Of a DNA stretch of 64,000 nt, positions 26,447 through 34,056 are shown piece after piece; position 1 is the stretch's first letter, and every line of letters starts with the position of its first letter. The notes under the pieces were generated by a model, which did no database searches, was not told where the DNA came from, and saw only the letters and a program-made list of their open reading frames with translations. A program made the position numbers and the translations under genes. Source of the stretch: Thermocaproicibacter sp036844765 (lineage in GTDB: Bacteria > Bacillota > Clostridia > Oscillospirales > Acutalibacteraceae); NCBI GenBank assembly GCA_036844765.1, contig DAIUFE010000005.1, positions 1 to 64,000 of the forward strand, given 5' to 3'.

Positions 26447-26551
26447 TATAGCAACTCCAGTTGCGATTGAGAGACGAAAAGCGCTTCTCTCCCCCCCTCC
26501 GGCGGGGGGGAGAAGCGGAAAGTCTTCCGCAGCTCAACTGGGAACGCTGTA
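26447..26551. mobile_element. Palindromic TA-flanked element, copy 1
   Basis: The left end reads TA-TAGCAACTCCAGTTG and the right end, on the other strand, TA-CAGCGTTCCCAGTTG. The centre is a hairpin of CTTCTC...CCCCCCC / GGGGGGG...GAGAAG. The body is 101 bp between the TA pairs. It lies in the gap between the second permease and the binding-protein gene, ending 27 bases before that start. Confidence 0.8.
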
Positions 26552-26578
26552 GAATAAAGACACAGGAGGAGGATCCTT

Positions 26579-28243
26579 ATGGTAAACAAGTCCGTAGGAA
26601 AAAGGCTCGTCTGCTGCCTGCTCGCCACGGCGATGATCGCCGCGGCCGGCTGCAACAGCGCGCAGAGCACGGGCGGGACCCCGAGCGCAGGCTCAAGTTC
26701 CGCAGCGGAAGCGAAATCGACCCTCACCAAGTTCAGGAAGCCGATCACGCTGACGTGGATGACGCCGACAAGCGACGACTATCCGATCGATTCCCCCGCT
26801 CTGAAAAAGACGATGGACAAGATCGCGGAGGCGACCAACGTCACCGTCGAGTGGAAGCCCGTTCCGACCACCGACGCGGCCTCGGTCTACACGACGACGC
26901 TGCTTTCCGGCAAAAAATCCTGGCCGAACCTGATGACGAAGGACCAGGGCACCATCAACAGCGACGGCGCGCTGGGCGCGTATGTCGACCTGACGCCGAT
27001 CATGAAGACCAAGCTGCCGAACGTCTATGAAAAGGTGAACGCCTATGACAACTGGGCCGCCCTGTTCAACCTGCAGAGCCAGCAGATCTTCGGCGTGCCG
27101 CGCGTCGGCCAGCAGGAATGCAAGATGTCCTGGATGCTCCGCAAGGACTGGCTGGACGCGTGCGGCCTCAGCGAACCCAAGACCGTCGACGAGTTTGCGA
27201 ACGCCCTGAAGGCCTTTAAGGAAAAGAATCCGGGCAACGCGCCCGCCGAGCACAATTATCCGTTCACCGCCCGCGGCAACCCGCAGGTCTGGATGTCCGC
27301 CGTGTTCGGGAGCTGGGGCATGAACTCCATCTATTACACCGAAGCGAGCGACGGCACCCTGAAGCTGGACCTCACGATGGATCAGTTCCGCCACGCGATG
27401 GAATTCTGGCACAAACTGTATGCCGACGGCCTCATCGATCCGGAAGTCATCGTCGGCGACGTCAACCACTGGACAACCCAGATGGACAACAGCTGGTCCG
27501 GCGCGACGATCGACTATACCGTCCGCACCAACCAGTTCACCAACGAGATCCGCAACCCGTCGGCCGATGCGGTGAAAGCCGGCGTCAAGGCCCAGTCGAA
27601 CGCCTCGCTGGTCGGCCTGGCCCCGCTCTCTTCCGCGGACGCCAGCGATCCGACGATCTGCGCCAACAACCCGGTCAACACCGACCTCGCGGTCGGCATC
27701 ATGAGCAGCTGCACGGAAGACCAGCAGGAAGCCGCCCTCTGCCTGATCAACTACATTTATTCCGACGAAGGGCAGAAGCTCCTTTCGTGGGGCATCGACG
27801 GCGTCTCGTATGACGGCGTAAGCGCCGACGGGACCCCGAACTGGAAGAGCGACCTCATCAACAACTACTCCATCAAACAGACCGCCCAGTACGGCATCCA
27901 GCCCTCCATCGCCCGCCCCGTCACCAAGCAGGAAGTGCTGATGCTGTTCCCGGGCCTTGCCAAAGAAGCTTCCGCGAAGAACGACGGCCATTACGAGAAG
28001 CTCCACAGCACCGTCTTCCTCTCCGACGACGACTGGAAGAAGAACGGCGACGCTTTCACCATCCTTTCCAATTTCTATATCCAGGCCTGCACAAAGTTCC
28101 TGAAAGGCGATTATACGACCGACGACGCCGGTTGGGCAAAGTACCTTTCCGACCTCGCCAATCTGAAGGCAGACGACTTCATGGCCACGAACCAAAAGGG
28201 CTATGACGCCGCAAAGAAGATGTTCGGCGACTTCAGCTTCTGA
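26579..28243 (+). CDS. Extracellular sugar-binding lipoprotein (family 1, LplA-like)
   Basis: This is the substrate-binding part of the importer, 554 residues. The signal peptide ends in a lipobox, LLATAMIAAAGC, with the lipid-carrying Cys near residue 24, then a Ser/Gly/Ala-rich linker. The length and motifs such as SWMLRKDWLDACGL and AVGIMSSCTEDQQEAALCLINYIYSDEGQKL fit the large LplA/YtcQ class for complex oligosaccharides. The start at 26579 has AGGAGGAGG. With the GH16 and apiosidase-like enzymes upstream it suggests uptake of plant or algal oligosaccharides. A terminator follows. Confidence 0.92.
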   Translation: MVNKSVGKRLVCCLLATAMIAAAGCNSAQSTGGTPSAGSSSAAEAKSTLTKFRKPITLTWMTPTSDDYPIDSPALKKTMDKIAEATNVTVEWKPVPTTDAASVYTTTLLSGKKSWPNLMTKDQGTINSDGALGAYVDLTPIMKTKLPNVYEKVNAYDNWAALFNLQSQQIFGVPRVGQQECKMSWMLRKDWLDACGLSEPKTVDEFANALKAFKEKNPGNAPAEHNYPFTARGNPQVWMSAVFGSWGMNSIYYTEASDGTLKLDLTMDQFRHAMEFWHKLYADGLIDPEVIVGDVNHWTTQMDNSWSGATIDYTVRTNQFTNEIRNPSADAVKAGVKAQSNASLVGLAPLSSADASDPTICANNPVNTDLAVGIMSSCTEDQQEAALCLINYIYSDEGQKLLSWGIDGVSYDGVSADGTPNWKSDLINNYSIKQTAQYGIQPSIARPVTKQEVLMLFPGLAKEASAKNDGHYEKLHSTVFLSDDDWKKNGDAFTILSNFYIQACTKFLKGDYTTDDAGWAKYLSDLANLKADDFMATNQKGYDAAKKMFGDFSF

Positions 28244-28285
28244 CGGTCCCGAGTCCCGGCCGGTGAAAATAGATTTCTCCCAAGC

Positions 28286-28322
28286 AAGCGGCGCAGAGTG
28301 AAAATCGCTCTGCGCCGCTTTG
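28286..28322 (+). terminator. Terminator of the sugar importer operon
   Basis: AAGCGGCGCAGAG / CTCTGCGCCGCTTT with a nine-base loop, 43 bases after the stop codon. Confidence 0.87.
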
Positions 28323-28372
28323 AATGGATCCGGGCTTTTTCCGAAGGGCGGCTGCGGACGGAGGAGCCCGGC

Positions 28373-28401
28373 TTGATTTATTCGGGGCGAAGAAATAGAA
28401 T
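28373..28401 (+). promoter_or_regulatory. Promoter of vanR-vanS
   Basis: TTGATT (28373-28378), 17 bases, TAGAAT (28396-28401), 28 bases before the vanR start. Confidence 0.7.
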
Positions 28402-28429
28402 AGGAATATCAAACCGTTCGAGGTGTGCT

Positions 28430-29176
28430 ATGGATCATAGAACATTGAAAAAATCCGGCGGGACACCGGAGGGAAAAGCGGCGGGCGATAAAATTCTGGT
28501 CGTCGACGACGAGCGCGAGATCGCCGACCTCGTCGAGGTCTACCTGAAAAACGAGGGCTACCGCGTCTATAAGTCCTACAACGCCGCGGACGCACTGGCC
28601 TGCGTGGAGCGCGAGGACCTGAGCCTCGCCGTTCTGGATGTCATGCTGCCGGACGGGAGCGGTTTTGAGCTCTGCCGGAAAATCCGCGAAACGCATCTGT
28701 TTCCCATCATCATGCTGACCGCCAAGGTGGAGGACATGGACAAGATCACGGGCCTGACGCTGGGCGCCGACGATTATCTTACGAAGCCGTTCAATCCGCT
28801 GGAGCTGGTGGCCCGCGTGAAAACCCAGCTTCGCCGCTGCAAACGCTACGACACGCAGAACACGGCCCCGCCGGAAGGCCGCGAATACGATTTTGCCGGA
28901 CTGTATATCCGCCGCGACAACCATAAATGCACACTGTACGGGGAGGAGCTGGCGCTGACGCCCATCGAGTTCGATATCCTCTGGTACCTCTGCGAGCACC
29001 GCGGCCGGGTCGTTCCGTCCGAAGAGCTGTTCGAGGCCGTCTGGGGCGAAAAATATCTGGACAACAACAACACGGTCATGGCCCATATCGCGCGGCTGCG
29101 CGAAAAGATGCACGAGCCGAGCCGGAAACCGAAGTTTGTGAAAACCGTCTGGGGGGTGGGTTATACCATTGAGTGA
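28430..29176 (+). CDS. vanR: VanR-type response regulator (OmpR family)
   Basis: This is a DNA-binding response regulator of 248 residues. The receiver domain begins at KILVVDDEREIADLVEVYL; the phosphorylated residue is Asp70 in AVLDVMLPDGSG, and the switch Lys is in LTKPFNPLELVARV. The C-terminal winged helix (ELALTPIEFDILWYL...VWGVGYTIE) is OmpR-type. Domain content and close linkage to vanS, vanW and the ligase make it the regulator of the van cluster. The start at 28430 follows GAGGTG. It overlaps vanS by eight bases. It could in principle also serve the importer upstream, but a terminator separates them. Confidence 0.9.
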   Translation: MDHRTLKKSGGTPEGKAAGDKILVVDDEREIADLVEVYLKNEGYRVYKSYNAADALACVEREDLSLAVLDVMLPDGSGFELCRKIRETHLFPIIMLTAKVEDMDKITGLTLGADDYLTKPFNPLELVARVKTQLRRCKRYDTQNTAPPEGREYDFAGLYIRRDNHKCTLYGEELALTPIEFDILWYLCEHRGRVVPSEELFEAVWGEKYLDNNNTVMAHIARLREKMHEPSRKPKFVKTVWGVGYTIE

Positions 29177-30296
29177 CGGAAAAAGACGGGTCGAACGAAA
29201 CCGCGCCCGCCGCAGCCAATTATCCCGGCAGATCACACTGCAGTATTTTCTGGCCATTCTCGGTTTTGTGGCGGGCCTTCTCGCCGCGTATTTTCTCGCG
29301 TGGCGGATCTGCCTTTTGTTCGTTTGGGAGCCGGATGATTCGCTTTACCAGTTCCTGAAGCTGGTTCAGGGAACATCCCTGTTTTGGGGAACCGGCCTGA
29401 TCCTCGTCGGATGGACCTTCATCACCTACCGCTTTTTCCAAAAGCCGCTCCGCTATCTGGACGAGGTCGTCGCCGCCGCCGAGAAACTGGCGCAGCCCGG
29501 CAGCGCTCCCATCGTTCTGCCCGACGCCATGAAAAACGTGCAGGACGAGCTGAATCTGGTCCGGGAACAGGCGCTGCGCAGCGCCATGGCCGCGAAAGAG
29601 GCCGAACAGCGGAAAAACGATCTGGTCGTCTATCTGGCGCACGACCTGAAGACGCCGCTGACCAGCGTGATCGGCTATCTGACTCTGCTGCGGGACGAGC
29701 CCCAGGTTTCGCCGGAGCTGCGGGCCAAGTACACCGGCATCGCCCTCGATAAGGCGGAGCGGCTGGAAACGCTGATCAACGAGTTCTTCGACATCACCCG
29801 CTTCAGCCTCACCCATCTGACGCTGGAGCCGGAATCCGTCAATCTGACCCGGATGCTGGAGCAGACCACCTTCGAGTTCAATCCGGCCCTCGCGGAGAAA
29901 AATCTGCGCTGGGATCTGCGCCTTGCGCCGGACGTCCGGATCGTCTGCGACCCGGACAAGCTGGAGCGCGTGTTCGACAACCTGATCCGCAACGCCATCA
30001 GCTACAGCGATCCGGACACGGCGATCCTCGTCGCGATGGAGCCCTCCGGCGGCCGCGTAACGGTGCGTGTGGAAAACCGCGGGAAAACGATCCCTCCCGA
30101 AAAGCTGAGCCGCATTTTCGATCAGTTTTTCCGGCTGGACACCTCCCGCTCCAGCTCCACCGGCGGAGCCGGCCTCGGCCTGGCGATCGCCAAAGAGATC
30201 GTCGAGCTCCACGGCGGCTCCATCGCCGCCGAAAGCGCCGGCGGGCGCATCCTTTTCACGGTGGTCCTTCCGAAGGGCTGTCATAAAATCGTATGA
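29169..30296 (+). CDS. vanS: VanS-type sensor histidine kinase
   Basis: This membrane kinase of 375 residues has two membrane segments (about 23-50 and 70-92) with a very short outside loop between them. A HAMP-like linker follows, then the dimerisation helix with His158 in LAHDLKTPLTSVIGYL. The ATP domain has DNLIRNAISYS (N box), FDQFFRLDTSRSSSTGGAGLGLAI (F and G boxes). The short sensor loop is typical of VanS, thought to sense glycopeptide or lipid II at the membrane. The start is TTG at 29169, inside the end of vanR, with GGGGGG upstream. A terminator separates it from vanW. Confidence 0.9.
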   Translation: MSDGKRRVERNRARRSQLSRQITLQYFLAILGFVAGLLAAYFLAWRICLLFVWEPDDSLYQFLKLVQGTSLFWGTGLILVGWTFITYRFFQKPLRYLDEVVAAAEKLAQPGSAPIVLPDAMKNVQDELNLVREQALRSAMAAKEAEQRKNDLVVYLAHDLKTPLTSVIGYLTLLRDEPQVSPELRAKYTGIALDKAERLETLINEFFDITRFSLTHLTLEPESVNLTRMLEQTTFEFNPALAEKNLRWDLRLAPDVRIVCDPDKLERVFDNLIRNAISYSDPDTAILVAMEPSGGRVTVRVENRGKTIPPEKLSRIFDQFFRLDTSRSSSTGGAGLGLAIAKEIVELHGGSIAAESAGGRILFTVVLPKGCHKIV

Positions 30297-30347
30297 TTAT
30301 CGCAGGATAATTTTCAGGCTTCCGGCAGGAAAAGCGAAGACCCGTCC

Positions 30348-30390
30348 CTCCCCGCTCTGCTACGATAGACGCAGAGAGCGGGGATTTTTT
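30348..30390 (+). terminator. Terminator between vanS and vanW, overlapping a possible second promoter
   Basis: CTCCCCGCTCTGC (30348-30360), loop TACGATAGAC, GCAGAGAGCGGGGA (30371-30384), six Ts. It splits the cluster into vanRS and vanW-ligase-racemase units. The loop contains TACGAT, which could be the -10 box of a VanR-activated promoter for vanW; no good -35 box is visible, as is usual for activator-dependent promoters. Confidence 0.8.
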
Positions 30391-30420
30391 CTACCCTCTT
30401 TTTTTAGAAAGGATCTTTTC

Positions 30421-31260
30421 ATGCCGAGAAAACGCATCACACAGATCTTTCCGTGGCTGCTGCCGCTCCGGATCCGGCAGCGGAAATTCTGCTTTTACGC
30501 GGGGATGCGCCTGGACGGGAACCGCTACGCGGCGGCCCGGTCCGAATCCCCGCTGCCCTGCCTGCTTTTCGAGACCCGCTGCCCGCTGTACAACCGGGAG
30601 ACCGGCTTCGACATGGCGTACCAGGAGAACAAGGTCTTCAACCTGAAGCTGGCCGCGGCCGTGCTGGACAAGGTGGTCCTCCGGCCGGGGGAAACCTTTT
30701 CCTTCTGGAAGCTGGTCCGGTATGCGGACAGGGACACGCCGTATAAAGAGGGGCTGGAGGTCATCGACGGGAAGCTTACGGCGGCGCCCGGCGGCGGTCT
30801 GTGCCACATGAGCAATCTGCTCTTCTGGATGTTCCTGCATACGCCGCTTGCCGTGGCAGAGCGGCACGGACACGCCGTGAAGGACTTTCCGGAGCCGCCC
30901 AGCGACGCGCCGCTGGGTGTGGACGCGACGGTCTCGGAAGGGTGGCTCGATCTGAAAGTCCGGAACGAAACGGACGCTTCGTTTCAGATCGGCATCGCCT
31001 TCGACAGCGGGCGTATCATCGGGCGCATCCTGACCGACCGGGACGCGGGGCTGCTCTATGAGGTCGTGAACGGGAAGCCCCTGTACCGACGCAGAAACGG
31101 CAAAATCTACGAAGAGGTCGACGTTCGGCGGAACACGATCTTGAAAGCGACCGGGGAGCGCGTTTCCTCGAAACTGCTCTACCGGAACCGATGCGAAATC
31201 CGCTACCCGCTTCCCGCGGGGACGGAGATCTTGGAGGAAGAATATAAATGGGAAAATTAA
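30421..31260 (+). CDS. vanW: VanW family protein
   Basis: This 279-residue protein of unknown biochemical role is found in VanB- and VanG-type glycopeptide-resistance clusters. The VanW core is clear: NREETGFD-like NRETGFDMAYQENKVFNLKLAA, GETFSFWKLVRYADRDTPYKEGL, APGGGLCHMSNLLFWMFLHTPL and ERHGHAVKDFP. There is no signal peptide and no membrane segment. The start at 30421 has AGAAAGGA. Its 3' end overlaps the ligase gene by 13 bases, so the two are translated together. Function remains undefined in the family; a part in wall-precursor changes is inferred from context. Confidence 0.93.
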   Translation: MPRKRITQIFPWLLPLRIRQRKFCFYAGMRLDGNRYAAARSESPLPCLLFETRCPLYNRETGFDMAYQENKVFNLKLAAAVLDKVVLRPGETFSFWKLVRYADRDTPYKEGLEVIDGKLTAAPGGGLCHMSNLLFWMFLHTPLAVAERHGHAVKDFPEPPSDAPLGVDATVSEGWLDLKVRNETDASFQIGIAFDSGRIIGRILTDRDAGLLYEVVNGKPLYRRRNGKIYEEVDVRRNTILKATGERVSSKLLYRNRCEIRYPLPAGTEILEEEYKWEN

Positions 31261-32330
31261 AGATCGCCATCCTGTTCGGCGGCTGCTCCCCGGAATACGG
31301 GGTCTCGCTGCAATCCGCTTATTCCGTGATCCGGCATATCGACATCGACCGCTGCCGGCCCGTGCTGATCGGCATCTCGCCCCGGGGGGACTGGTACCGG
31401 TTCGGCGGAGATCCCGAAAAGATCGCCGGGGACACGTGGTGCAATCCCTCCGACTGCGTGCCCGCGACGCTTTCCCCCAGCCGCACGGAGCACGCCCTGC
31501 TGGCGCTCCGCCCGGACCGGGTGGAGCCGATCCCGATCGACGCGGCTCTCCCCGTGCTGCACGGGAAGAACGGGGAGGACGGAACGGTGCAGGGGATGTT
31601 CGAGCTGGCCGGCATTCCGCTGGTCGGCTGCGGAACGCTGGCTTCGGCCCTCTGCATGGACAAGGACCGGGCGCATCGGCTGGTCCGTGCCGCCGGCGTG
31701 CCGGTCCCCGCCTCTTTTCTGCTGGAGAAAAATCGGGGCATGGGGCAGGCCGCGGCGCGGGCTGAAACCCTGGGCTATCCGCTGTTCGTCAAACCGGTGC
31801 GGGCCGGCTCGTCCTTCGGCGTCACCAAAGTGACGGACCGGCGCGCGCTCCCCACCGCGATCCGGCTGGCCTTCCGGTACGACGGGGAAGCCCTCATCGA
31901 GCAAAACATCCCGGGGTTCGAGGTCGGATGCGCCGTTCTGGGCAACGACGATCTGACGGTCGGGGAGGTCGACGAGATTGAGCTTTCGGACGGTTTCTTC
32001 GATTACACGGAAAAATATACGCTGAAGACCTCCAGAATTCACGTCCCCGCGCGGATCCCGAGAGAAAAAGCGGACGAGATCAAGCGGACGGCCCGGATCA
32101 TCTATCGGGCGCTGGGGTGCCGCGGCTTCGCCCGGGTGGACATGTTCCTCACGCCCGCGGGGAAGATCGTGTTCAACGAGGTCAACACCATCCCCGGCTT
32201 CACGGCCCACAGCCGCTATCCCGGCATGATGAAAGCCGCCGGGATATCCCTTGAGCAGGTGATCTCCCGCGCGATCGGGCTGGCGGTGGAAACTGAAAAC
32301 CGGCGCGTCTCCGAAAAGGTCCGCGCATGA
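31248..32330 (+). CDS. vanG: VanG-type D-alanine--D-serine ligase
   Basis: This ATP-grasp ligase of 360 residues joins D-Ala to a second residue to form altered peptidoglycan ends. KIAILFGGCSPEYGVSLQSA at the start and FNEVNTIPGFTAHSRYPGMM at the end match Van/Ddl ligases. The omega-loop reads FFDYTEKYTLK, with Glu255-Lys256-Tyr257. EKY is the mark of D-Ala-D-Ser ligases (VanC/E/G); VanA/VanB D-lactate ligases have a different loop. The rest of this region (KTSRIHVPARI) follows VanG closely as I recall it. The start at 31248 has GGAGG and overlaps vanW. The next gene starts in its stop codon (ATGA). Confidence 0.9.
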   Translation: MGKLKIAILFGGCSPEYGVSLQSAYSVIRHIDIDRCRPVLIGISPRGDWYRFGGDPEKIAGDTWCNPSDCVPATLSPSRTEHALLALRPDRVEPIPIDAALPVLHGKNGEDGTVQGMFELAGIPLVGCGTLASALCMDKDRAHRLVRAAGVPVPASFLLEKNRGMGQAAARAETLGYPLFVKPVRAGSSFGVTKVTDRRALPTAIRLAFRYDGEALIEQNIPGFEVGCAVLGNDDLTVGEVDEIELSDGFFDYTEKYTLKTSRIHVPARIPREKADEIKRTARIIYRALGCRGFARVDMFLTPAGKIVFNEVNTIPGFTAHSRYPGMMKAAGISLEQVISRAIGLAVETENRRVSEKVRA

Positions 32331-33955
32331 GGGCGGGCGGTATCCGGGAAAGAATCACGGACTGCTCGAAGGGCGACGACCTGCGCCGGTTCTGGGCCCT
32401 GTTCCGGCGCCGCGAGCGGGCGAAAAGCAAATTTGCGGCTTACGTCCTCACCTTTCTCTGCAACCGGTCGGCGCGCCGGCACGGCGGCTATGTCGGGAAC
32501 GGCGCGAAGATCGCCGGGATTCCCTGCCTGCCGCACGGCCTGCACGGCGTCTATATCTCCCGCTACGCGAGCATCGGCGCCGGCTGCCGGATCTATCAGA
32601 ACGTGACCATCGGAGAGGTGGACCGCCGGGCGCCCCGGATCGGCGACGGCTGTCTGATCGGCGCGGGAGCGGTCGTCGTCGGCGGCATCCGGATCGGGGA
32701 CCGCGTCAAAATCGGCGCGGGGACCGTCGTGAGCTCGGACATCCCGGACGGCTGCACCGTGGTCTCACAGCCGCCCCGCGTCCTCGGGCGGCGGGAAAAG
32801 CCGGCCGGAAACGATCCGCCGTTCCGCCGGGGACGCGCGTGGATCGAGCTGGACCGGGACGCGCTGCGCCAGAACGTCGGGACGCTCCGGAAGCGGCTTC
32901 CGCCCGGCTGCGAGCTGATGCCGGCCGTCAAAGCAGACGCCTACGGCCACGGGGCGGTCCTGATCTCGCGGGAACTCGAACGCCTCGGCGTCGGTGCCTT
33001 CTGCGTGGCGACCGCGGCGGAAGGGGCCGGGCTGCGCGAAAACGGCATCCGCGGGGATATCCTGGTTCTGGGCTACACGCACCCGAAGCAGTTTCCGCTT
33101 CTGGTCCGCTGCGACCTGATCCAGACGGTGGTCGACCGGCCCTATGCCGAACTTCTGAACGGTTACGGCAAGAAAATCAGGGCGCATATCGCGGTCGACA
33201 CCGGAATGCACCGCCTGGGCGAACGCTGCGAGAATATCGACGGCATCTGCGGCATGTTCCGCCTGTGCAACCTGAAAATCGAAGGGATTTACACGCATCT
33301 GTGCGCGGACGATACGGCTTCCCCGGAGGACAAAGCCTTTACGCTGGCGCAGGGGCAGGCGTTCCAACGCGTTCTTTCGCAGCTGAAAGCGCGCGGCTGC
33401 GGCCGCCCCAAAGCGCACCTGCTGGCAAGCTATGGGCTCGTGAACTATCCGGAGCTCGGCGGCGATTACGCGCGGGTCGGCATCGCGCTCTACGGCATGC
33501 TCGGCACCCGGACCGACACGGGGCACTGCGCCCTTCCGCTGCGGCCGGTTCTGTCGCTGAAGGCCCGGGTGGCGTCGGTCAAAACGCTGCGGAAGGGCGA
33601 GGCCGCGGGCTACGGGCTGCAGTTCGTCGCGCCGGAGGACTGCCGGATCGCCGTTCTCTCCATCGGGTACGCCGACGGGCTGCCCCGCGCGCTTTCCTGC
33701 GGCGTCGGGAAAGCCCTGATCGGCGGGCGCGACGCGCCCGTCGCCGGCCGCGTCTGCATGGATCAGACCCTGGTCGACGTCTCCGGCATTCCGGACGTCA
33801 AAGCCGGCGACACCGCCGTTCTGATCGGCCGGTCCGGCGGCTTGGAGATCACGGCCTGCGATCTGGCGGAGCAGGCCGGAACAATCTCCAATGAAATCCT
33901 CAGCCGCCTCGGCGCGCGCCTGGACCGGGAAATGACGGACGGCGGTCCGGGCTGA
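32327..33955 (+). CDS. Fusion: hexapeptide acyltransferase (serine acetyltransferase-like) + VanT-like serine/alanine racemase
   Basis: This is a 542-residue two-domain protein in one unbroken frame. Residues 1-165 are a left-handed beta-helix acyltransferase of the CysE type (PHGLHGVYISRYASIGAGC, YQNVTIGEV, IGDGCLIGAGAVVVGGIRIG, KIGAGTVVSSDIPDG). Residues 168-540 are a fold-type III alanine racemase domain with PLP Lys202 in KADAYGHG, the catalytic Tyr429 in AAGYGLQF, and IGYADGLPRAL. In the VanT proteins known to me the racemase is fused to a membrane acyltransferase-like domain; here there is no membrane segment. It should supply D-serine to the ligase before it. The acyltransferase domain's substrate is unknown. 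The four-base overlap with the ligase supports joint expression. Confidence 0.88.
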   Translation: MRAGGIRERITDCSKGDDLRRFWALFRRRERAKSKFAAYVLTFLCNRSARRHGGYVGNGAKIAGIPCLPHGLHGVYISRYASIGAGCRIYQNVTIGEVDRRAPRIGDGCLIGAGAVVVGGIRIGDRVKIGAGTVVSSDIPDGCTVVSQPPRVLGRREKPAGNDPPFRRGRAWIELDRDALRQNVGTLRKRLPPGCELMPAVKADAYGHGAVLISRELERLGVGAFCVATAAEGAGLRENGIRGDILVLGYTHPKQFPLLVRCDLIQTVVDRPYAELLNGYGKKIRAHIAVDTGMHRLGERCENIDGICGMFRLCNLKIEGIYTHLCADDTASPEDKAFTLAQGQAFQRVLSQLKARGCGRPKAHLLASYGLVNYPELGGDYARVGIALYGMLGTRTDTGHCALPLRPVLSLKARVASVKTLRKGEAAGYGLQFVAPEDCRIAVLSIGYADGLPRALSCGVGKALIGGRDAPVAGRVCMDQTLVDVSGIPDVKAGDTAVLIGRSGGLEITACDLAEQAGTISNEILSRLGARLDREMTDGGPG

Positions 33956-33992
33956 GAGCATCGATCATCCAGCATTGCCGCAGAGCTTTTGT

Positions 33993-34021
33993 TTGCCTTT
34001 TCCGGGACCGGCCGGTATAAT
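33993..34021 (+). promoter_or_regulatory. Promoter of the DUF4091 gene
   Basis: TTGCCT (33993-33998), exactly 17 bases, TATAAT (34016-34021), 35 bases before the ATG at 34057. Confidence 0.75.
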
Positions 34022-34056
34022 GGGTCATAAACGGACAAGGCAAGGAGGAGTTCGAG

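Noticed and set aside
28298..28429. Longer N-terminus of VanR from an upstream start
   Set aside because: The upstream frame runs through the terminator of the sugar importer and the vanR promoter and has no ribosome site. The start at 28430 follows GAGGTG and gives a normal length.
31248..32330. Housekeeping D-Ala-D-Ala ligase (Ddl)
   Set aside because: The omega-loop has the EKY form of D-Ala-D-Ser ligases, and the gene is fused by overlap to vanW and a racemase in a cluster with vanRS.
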